Origin: Chromera velia
Taxonomy: Eukaryota; Sar; Chromeraceae
Reading direction: 5' to 3'
NCBI GenBank assembly: GCA_018398765.1
Contig: JAHBMJ010001960.1
Coordinates: 1 to 24,160 of the forward strand
Length of the DNA: 24,160 nt
The notes beneath the pieces are model-generated. The model was not told where the DNA came from. It worked only from the letters and a program-made list of their open reading frames with translations, and did not search any database. Positions 18,423 to 24,160 of this stretch are shown here, piece after piece (positions within the stretch are counted from its first letter, which is position 1; each line of letters opens with the position of its first letter). Made by a program: the position numbers and the translations under genes.

Positions 18423-18942
18423 ATGACGAAAAAGAGACCTGCCTCCGCTGGCCTTGATGCTGTCGCTGTGAAAGCAGCGGAGCATCTGAAACTACTCAAA
18501 CAACTCGAAGAACTAATAGGATACGAGTTCGAGCGCCAACTCCCCTTCCCCCTGTACAGACGCCTCACGAAGAAGGAATACAGCAAGCTGTCATCGTGGG
18601 GTGACAAAGCCCTCGAATGGGCTATTACAGATTACCTGAACACCAACTTCCCGGACGCATCGCCGGAGATCCTGACGGCCTTGCGGGAAAGACTCGCAGG
18701 GCGACTGACGACAACGGCAGTCAGACGGGTCTGGGGTCTCTCTCAAATCATCGCCCACGGGCCGGGCAAGGACCCCGAAGAAGAGATCCTGGAGTATCTG
18801 TTCGGCCTCATCTTCCAAGACACCGGAAGGCAAATGGTGAAAACCCTTCCCATTGTGTGCCAGGTGTTTAAGAAACTATTCCAGCCGCTGCTCAGTCTCC
18901 TCGGCACCATCCCTCTGTCCCCCCAAACCACGAGAAAGATGG
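18423..18942 (+). CDS. RNase III-fold protein, probably catalytically dead; first exon
   Basis: The fold signature is clear. Residues 28-53 (LEELIGYEF ... YRRLTKKEY) match the start of an RNase III domain, 54-72 (SKLSSWGDKALEWAITDYL) match ERLEFLGDAVL, and 76-116 match the PxAxxGxLTxLRaxLVn...GLGxyL.lgkG stretch. Residues 121-133 (EILEYLFGLIFQD) match DALEALLGAIYLD. Of the metal ligands, both glutamates of ERLE are Ser (54, 57), the first Asp of DALE is Glu (121), while Asp61 and Glu124 remain. Such loss is typical of structural RNase III-like proteins, for example mitochondrial ribosomal mL44 and trypanosome editosome subunits. The start is ATG 18423 with A at -3. The frame runs to TGA 19068, but coding character ends near 18942, where GTCAGT could be a splice donor. 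Confidence 0.7.
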
Positions 18943-19110
18943 GTCAGTCCCATGCATGCACAAGGCCGGCCGGGCCGCTGGCGCCGGCCCGCGGCGCAAC
19001 GTACCGGCCGCGCGCAACTCTGCATGCATGCCCTCACCACCATTCACCATCCATTCACCGGTTGGTTTGACCGCGGGCACTTGCATGCATCCATATAGAC
19101 TGAAAACGAT
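18943..19110 (+). other. GC-palindromic, TGCATGCA-rich stretch, probable intron
   Basis: Directly after the RNase III-like exon come CATGCATGCA (18951), a GC-rich hairpin CGGGCC-loop-GGCCCG (about 18969-18990), TGCATGCATGC (19021) and TTGCATGCATCC (19081). The reading frame stays open but becomes Pro/Arg/His-rich and unlike the domain before it. A T-poor CCATATAG at about 19091-19098 is one possible acceptor. The assignment as an intron is inference. Confidence 0.4.
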
Positions 19111-19313
19111 AACAGGATAGAAGCTGCTTTCACAAGAACACGACTGACGTTTCAACCAATCAAAATGGTTTCCAAATGACCAAGAACGAACCACTATCAA
19201 ACAACAGTGCAATGGAAGGAGACGGCCGCGAGTACCGCGTCAAGGGCCTTTGACCTTGACATTGTGGTTACCGTAGAGCAGTCCCATTGCAGCTCCTACT
19301 GCGTGTCTACACC

Positions 19314-19529
19314 ATGGGAGCGGTAGTCAAGAAAGTGAGGCTCCGGTTGCTCTGGCTGGGGCTTCTTCTTATCTATTTCGGAAAGGAGACGGGGAGATGG
19401 GGAGAGGCGGAGACGGGAGATACAAGAAGGAAGATTGGGAGGGCGAACGCACTGAGATGGTGTACAAACGGAAGCCTTCAAGCGAGCAGGCAAGGCGGCT
19501 GGCTGGAACGCAGCAGCCGAAGAAGCTGA
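19314..19529 (+). CDS. Small ORF with N-terminal membrane anchor or signal peptide
   Basis: The ATG at 19314 stands in a strong context (ACACCATGGG). It begins MGAVVKKVRLRLLWLGLLLI, a short basic stretch then a hydrophobic core, the layout of a signal peptide or signal anchor. The remaining 50 residues are basic and of low complexity. The ORF overlaps the long frame of 19277-20386 in another phase. It could be a first exon that splices into that frame, since this frame supplies the only good ATG nearby. There is no family match that I know. Confidence 0.35.
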   Translation: MGAVVKKVRLRLLWLGLLLIYFGKETGRWGEAETGDTRRKIGRANALRWCTNGSLQASRQGGWLERSSRRS

Positions 19530-19600
19530 CAGGCATCCTCAGAGAGAATGGGAAGAGGAGAGAGACTGGCGTAGACGGACACTACCAAGGACTCCGAGAC

Positions 19601-19731
19601 ACCATACACAAAGGCCAGTCAAATTTTAAAGCAGATGGCGCCTCCGAAGTGGGCCAAAGCAGCGAGGGAGCCCCCCGAGGGGCAGCCAACGTTTTGCTCC
19701 CCCTCTCTTTCCCTCATGTATGCAGAAACGA
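19601..19731 (+). repeat. 131-bp direct repeat, copy 1
   Basis: It matches 19991-20121 at a constant offset of 390 with no net indel and roughly 80% identity. A core of 25 bases containing the hairpin GCCCC-CCGA-GGGGC is identical in both. Both end CCCTC..GTATGCAGAAACGA. From GTCAA (19618) to the TGCAG end (19725) is 108 bases, which would suit a short GT...AG intron of length 3n. Confidence 0.85.
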
Positions 19732-19990
19732 AAGGGGCGCGCTATACGGGAAGGGCGCCACCACCAAAGTGCAGAACCTCCCCGGACCGGGGGTCATGGA
19801 GTCGACAGGACGCCACGCCCCAATGAACGGAGGAGGGCAGAACAAGAGCAGGGGGCGAAGCCCGGCCGGAATATCAAGCAGAAGAACAGACAGGGTTGAG
19901 GAGATGAACCGGCAGGCCCGGCACGTGAGGAAAGGGGGGAGGAAGTGGGGGCTTGGTCGCACGAACCTTCACACCGGCGACCGGGGAAGC

Positions 19991-20121
19991 ACCAAACACA
20001 AAGGCCAGTCAATTTTTAAAACAGATGGTGAAGGCGAAGTGGACCAAAGCAGTAAGGGAGCCCCCCGAGGGGCAGCCAACTTGTCGCTTCCCCTTTCCCT
20101 TCCCTCTGTATGCAGAAACGA
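19991..20121 (+). repeat. 131-bp direct repeat, copy 2
   Basis: Partner of 19601-19731. The GTCAA...TGCAG interval (20008-20115) is again exactly 108 bases. The weaker similarity that follows both copies (AAGTGCAGA, then GAGTCG) suggests that a larger unit of about 390 bases was duplicated and then diverged outside this block. Confidence 0.85.
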
Positions 20122-20389
20122 GAGAAGACAGCCGACCGAGATGACCGTAGAAGTGCAGAGACCCACTCAGGAGTCGGCACGAGGCTCTCCTCCGCCAATC
20201 AGCAGGGGAGACGACCCGATGACAACACCACCAAGGGGGGGGAACGAAGACAAGGGGGAATGGATGAGAAAAAAGAGGCTGAGAAGACGCTGTCGAACAG
20301 GCGTGGGAGGGGAGGGAAAGTGTGGGGGAACATTTTTGAGTGACTGTTCCTCTGTTGTGAAGACAGCGCTGCAGGGCATCTTAAACTAG

Positions 20390-21091
20390 TTCACCCAAGC
20401 ACATGGGAGGACAGGGCGAAGCGCTGCCCAAATTGAAAACGAAGGAGAGAAGGAGCCGAGCGATATGGGAAGTATATATTTAGGGCGACCGGAGGTGGAT
20501 GCCCGGGGGCTGTGGCTCCTCTTTGTATTCCTCACTATCAGATATATCGTAGCAGAAGTGGGCAGAGTGAGACGAGGGAAGAAGAGAATTGGGATCTCTG
20601 TTTGCAGTATCGGATTTGAGGGAATCCAAAGACTTGTACGTATTGCAGACAAAGGAGTTAGAAAGGGGGTAGAAGCATGTCAGAAGATCGTACGCAGTGT
20701 GGGCAAAGCACTCCTGAAGGGAGTGAGGACCGCCGCTTGTGTATATTGGTGGAATCTACGTATTGCAGGCAGAGGAGTCAGAACGGTGGCGGGTGTATGG
20801 ACGGAATCTGGAGGGGGGGTTATCGGGGTGGCAATGATGGGAGGAGAGACGGACTACCATGGAGACTTAACCGAGCAGCGGGCCGGAATTTTACTCATAG
20901 CGATGCTCGGAAAGGTCTGCAGATACATGATTGAGACAGAGAGGGTTGATGAGGCGAGAGATGCGGGGGGGAGAGGACTCAAGAAGATACTGCAGACAGC
21001 GGTAGACATGCTTGCTGCAATTCTTGAGGCCGCGATCGTTCTCTTCTATGCCCCAGCCTTCATCCAGAGCGAGAACAATGAGTGGAGATAG
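20390..21091 (+). pseudogene. Orphan long frame, segment 2: hydrophobic and amphipathic helices
   Basis: In frame with segment 1, this opens with an acidic part, then ATG 20465 and a membrane-type stretch (GLWLLFVFLTIRYIVAEVG). A series of amphipathic helices follows, in which the block RIADKGVRKGV recurs 40 codons later as RIAGRGVRTVA (20637 and 20757). A second hydrophobic helix (DMLAAILEAAIVLFYAPAFI) lies near the end. It looks membrane-associated. TAG 21089-21091 after NNEWR breaks it, and the next codons CAG CAG carry straight on into segment 3. No family is recognised. Confidence 0.45.
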
Positions 21092-22693
21092 CAGCAGGTA
21101 TTAGTGCATCAAGTGACGATTTGCAGAGAGGGGGGGGACATAGGGGCACAGTTTGCGAGAGCGGCACTGATGCACTGTGGAGGATTATGCAGAAGAATTG
21201 TCAACCGGCTCCCCATCTTGGCGGTGCGAGGCACAGTGAGAGGACTTCAGCTGCTTGGAATTGCAGTAGCGATCCCCATTTTGATGATCGGGAAGTACTG
21301 GCCCGAGCCACTGTGGGCGATATTTTTGAAGCCAGTCCTTAAGGTCATCAGTGTAGCTGCCGACGTCCTAATTAAGGTAGTAGACAAAGAATCCCTGCAG
21401 AGGCTTGTGTGGGGACCCTGCTTGACTGCAGCTGCAGGAATAAAAGAGGCAGTCCAGAGGGTCTCAGGTGGGTTGTGCCAGATTCTGGGGGCCCTCATTG
21501 GGCGGGAACGGAAAAGAAAAGCGCAACAAAAGAAGAAAATGAGGGGGAAACGAGAGATGGAAAAGAAAAAGGCTAGAGAGGAGAGAGGGAAGGGGAGGAG
21601 CGCGTCAAGAAGGAGGGCGCAGGAGAATCATGTGTGGAAGTACCCGTACATGCGAATAGCCCTGGTGACAGTCGTCATCGTGGTTGTTGGAGGAGTGGCA
21701 GTATGGTCCCTAGCTGGGGGAATAAAACAAATCAGCAGGGCACAGACTGCGCCAACGTACGAATGCCCCCGCCCACTGCACGCTCGAGCTGCGGCTGCCA
21801 AGGAAGAGGTGCAGAGAACTCTAAAACTCGCTGAGGAGGTGGTCCACATCAGACTTCAAAGCACCCCTTTCCACCAACAGCCGAGCATCAAGGTCTGGAG
21901 GAGAACAAACAGGCATTGCAAACGTCATGTCTCCGTCAGGGGACAAATAGCTGCAGGCAATTGCACTGGGACAAGCGAGGAAGTGGAATGGCAGGGCGGC
22001 CTGCGCTGGCAAGGGTTTGCAAGCCACAACGCTGCAATTCACGCGCTGCATGGAAACATAGACACAGACCCGGAAGACAACACCCGCACAGACCGCGCGA
22101 AAGGCAGACCGACGGTTAGGCAACCGCTTGGAACTTTGTTGCACGATGGAGCCCCCGAACCTAGCCCCAGCACTGGGGCCAGCAGACGTGCCACTGAGGC
22201 TGAACAGAGGCAGCAGGGCAGGTGGGAGGAGGCAGGGGAAGGGTCCCAACTGCAATTCCTTATCCGCCAAGACAGCCCGGTGCCAAGCGCAGGCATTGCC
22301 AGCTCTAGAGGCAGCTCGGCACTGACGGGGAGGATGGAAGGAGACGGAGGATGGTGGAGGAGGAGGGAAGATGAAAGAGAGGAAATCGAGGCTGAAAGAA
22401 GGGGGGAGTGGTTCCACCCGGGCGCAGTTTGGGGAGGAGACGAGGAAGGAGAGGAAGAAAGACAGACACGCCAAGAAGTGCTCCAAGCCGAAATTGCGAT
22501 AGGCTATGAAGAGTTGGATAAGGCAAGTGAACTGCTCGGCGTGGTGGATGGGGCTCTTGCATCGGAGGACATGAGAAATGCGGCAGTTTACATGGAGCAA
22601 GCGGAGGAGGCGGTGAGGAGAGTGAGAGAGCTGATTGAAGAAGAATTGCCTCACCCCAACGTAGACTTCGATATGAGGGACATCGGCTATTAG
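21092..22693 (+). pseudogene. Orphan long frame, segment 3: membrane helices, Lys/Arg block, helical repeat
   Basis: In the same frame, hydrophobic helices (LQLLGIAVAIPILMIGKYW, then LWAIFLKPVLKVISVAADVL) are followed by a very basic block (about 21507-21630). A strong single transmembrane segment, IALVTVVIVVVGGVAVWSLA (about 21656-21715), comes next. A soluble part with low-complexity Gly/Arg/Glu stretches follows. The end (about 22470-22690) is a charged helical domain, YEELDKASELLGVVDGAL and so on, that is repeated in segment 4. The layout suggests a membrane-anchored protein with a helical cytoplasmic domain. It stops at TAG 22691, with two further stops (22718, 22757) inside an otherwise continuous coiled-coil-like stretch. 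Confidence 0.5.
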
Positions 22694-23425
22694 GCGGTAG
22701 AAGCCCTCCGTCGAAAGTAGCTCCAGGTGGAAGCACGTATGGTGGAAATGAAAAAATAAATGGAGAGGAAAGAATTTGAACAAGAAATAACAACAGCACA
22801 CGAGAGAGCAGAAAATGTGGCGGAGCTGTTGTCGGTAGCCGAATCGGCGTGGGGGGCAGGAAACAACGAAGACGGAGACATCTTTTTGACAGAAGCAGAG
22901 ACGCAAGTAGAAGCCCTGAAGGTGATATTCGACAACATGCTCCCCAGGGCATGGGAGACGGGAGTAGACGTCTCTCCAGGTACCCCAGGTTTCTTTAGCC
23001 TCCAGGCCCTATTCGCCAGACAAGAGCCAATAAATGCAACGCTGGCACATGTCAGGTGGTTGAGACAGAGGTGGATTTGGGAGAGGGCGGAAGAAAGAGC
23101 AGGCAGACGGATTCAGCTCCAACGGTGGCTTCGCGACAACCCGCCTCCCAGTGAAGGAAGACAGAGTCAGCAGACAAATGGAGGGACAGGGGGACAGACA
23201 GCAAATGGGCCGACAGAGATGGAACGGGAGGGGAGGAGAGTGGAGGAGGGAGAGAAAGAAAACGTTGACCCGCAGACAAACGCGGAGATGAGAGAGAGAA
23301 TAGAGGCAGGGGTAAGAGAAAGACAAGCAGAAATAAGAAGAGGGCAAGGAGAGGGAAGGGGGCAGATGGGAGGATGGAGAAGGGGTTTTCTGTTTTTTAT
23401 CTTCACGCTTTCCTTCTGGAGCTAA
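22694..23425 (+). pseudogene. Orphan long frame, segment 4: second copy of the helical domain
   Basis: After the stop cluster the frame reads ATG 22760 MERKEFEQEITTAHERAEN, then VAELLSVAESAWGAGNNEDG and QVEALKVIFDNMLPRAW. This aligns with the end of segment 3: both share an ELL.V...A core, an acidic AE..V helix and a late LP motif. A Trp/Arg-rich part (RWLRQRWIWERAEERAGRR) and a low-complexity charged tail follow, ending with FLFFIFTLSFW at TAA 23423. No family is recognised. As an independent gene from ATG 22760 it would be 221 residues, which remains possible. Confidence 0.5.
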
Positions 23426-24160
23426 CAGACGACAGGAGTGGGGGCCATCATGGCAACAGAGATTCGGAGAAGCCACCCTCCGGCACTTTGACTTTCTGCA
23501 TCGATCACCCCACTGACTAGGCCAGGAGAGATGGGAACAGAATTTGAAGGAGATGAAGGGGAAGAGAAGGACAAAAGGGGAGGAGAAGACGAGCCAGAAA
23601 GTAAAATCCCAGGAATAGCCGGAGTGCTGAGTATTGTAGGAGGGACGGAGAGCGAGGAGACGGCTCATAGGGTCCTGCACGCTTACAACGGAAACATACC
23701 GACAAGCGGAGAAGAAAAGCCTCCAGAACTACGGACCGCCGCGGCCGAGAACGGCAGTGAAGAGGAGACAGAAGGGGGAGGAAGAGACCTGGATTCGATG
23801 ACTTAGCCGCACCTGCAAGCAAGCAGCGCTGCTTCCAGTTCAGCCTCTAGTTCGGCTTCGAGTTCAGCCCCTGGAACCAGCACAAGGGGCGGGGGGTTTA
23901 CATTCATTCCTATTTCTGAAGTGATGCTTCCATCATACAGACTCCCAGACCCGGCGGGGGGAGCGCGGGAAGGGGGAGATGTAAGAACAGGTGCAGCTAC
24001 TGCAATGAAGAAACCCCAACATCCGGTGATTGCAGCTACCGCACCTCTCCAGAGTGGAGAGACAGGTTCAAAGCGGCGGAAGGTCCACAGCCTGGGAGAA
24101 AAAGAACAAGCGGAGCCAGACAGAAAACAACAAGGAAGGGGGGTTGGGAGCAGTGCAGGC
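23426..24160 (+). pseudogene. Orphan long frame, segment 5: UBA-like motif, Ser/Ala run, basic tail (runs off window)
   Basis: Same frame, with TGA 23489 and TAG 23804 as breaks. After an acidic lead, IAGVLSIVGGTESEETAHRV then LHAYNGNI fits the first two helices of a UBA/UBA-like fold (compare the .F..iTG.s...A...L....GN pattern of UBX-type proteins), which would bind ubiquitin. The third helix is not evident. Past the TAG comes a Ser/Ala run (SSASSSASSSAPGTS), then a segment with SKRRKVHSLG, a plausible nuclear localisation signal. The frame is open at the window's end. The domain call is by pattern only. Confidence 0.4.

Larger units (their letters stand above)
19277..20389 (+). pseudogene. 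Orphan long frame, segment 1: basic repeat region
   Basis: It is open from the TAG at 19274 to TAG 20387; the first in-frame ATG is 19397. The protein is rich in Arg, Gly, Lys and Ser, predicted disordered, with no known domain. It contains a duplicated block of 131 bases (19601-19731, 19991-20121), each ending in a pyrimidine tract plus TATGCAG. The frame continues beyond the TAG into segment 2. A nucleic-acid-binding, gag-like role would suit its charge, but this is a guess. It may partly be intron, since the duplicated blocks look intron-like. Confidence 0.4.

Noticed and set aside
17832-18426. Three overlapping ORFs encoding a 20-residue repeat protein
   Set aside because: All three + frames encode the same repeat because the 20-bp unit has no stop; there is no evidence for any one frame.
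21821-22906. 361-codon minus-strand ORF (and 22305-22952, 23009-23680)
   Set aside because: Cys/Pro/Ser/Phe-rich shadows of the purine-rich + frame; the + frame continues through several kb with coherent helical features.
206-23806. Reassigned genetic code (UAR as Gln)
   Set aside because: Gln in these frames is almost always CAA or CAG, TGA also occurs among the stops, and the RNase III-like exon uses only CAA for Gln without any in-frame TAR. Nonsense mutation is simpler, though transcript data would settle it.

Overview
This window is eukaryotic nuclear DNA made mostly of decayed retroelements. It holds Ty3/gypsy-type and LINE-type reverse transcriptases, LTR structures, foldback elements, long pyrimidine tracts, poly-A/T runs, micro- and minisatellites, and no bacterial-style operons. 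Frequent TGCATGCA palindromes and pyrimidine-rich intron-like stretches would fit a protist such as a chromerid or other alveolate. That placement is a guess.

Layout. (1) 1-3161: the 3' part of a Ty3/gypsy-like LTR retrotransposon on the + strand (reverse transcriptase remnant, RNase H, integrase, a C-terminal tail, polypurine tract, 500-bp 3' LTR). (2) 3162-9624: two 535-bp direct repeats about 98% identical, separated by about 5.4 kb with no retroelement protein. The polypurine tract lies on the - strand, so this looks like a non-autonomous LARD-type element read leftward. The Ty3 LTR ends exactly where the homology of the left repeat begins, so the Ty3 element appears to have inserted into the LARD's LTR. 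(3) 9966 to about 13490: a 5'-truncated, stop-riddled APE-type LINE (endonuclease plus reverse transcriptase). (4) About 13412-16500: AT-rich DNA with two foldback/MITE-like elements sharing AGGCG termini, and one orphan ORF. (5) 16626-16838: a CTTT/CTTC microsatellite. (6) 17966-18258: a perfectly phased 20-bp minisatellite. (7) 18423 to about 18942: the first exon of a host-like gene for an RNase III-fold protein that has lost two metal-binding glutamates. (8) 19277-24160: one reading frame kept for about 4.9 kb, interrupted by eight scattered stops and running off the window. It has amphipathic and membrane segments, a Lys/Arg-rich block, a duplicated helical domain, a UBA-like motif and a Ser/Ala-rich basic tail. 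I do not recognise it.

Two patterns run through the window. The decayed frames are broken by stop codons far more than by frameshifts, and every stop is one C-to-T change from CAG, CAA or CGA. All 11 differences between the two 535-bp LTR copies, and all 4 differences between two 53-bp repeats in the Ty3 LTR, are transitions. Together these suggest a deamination or RIP-like mutation process acting on repeats.
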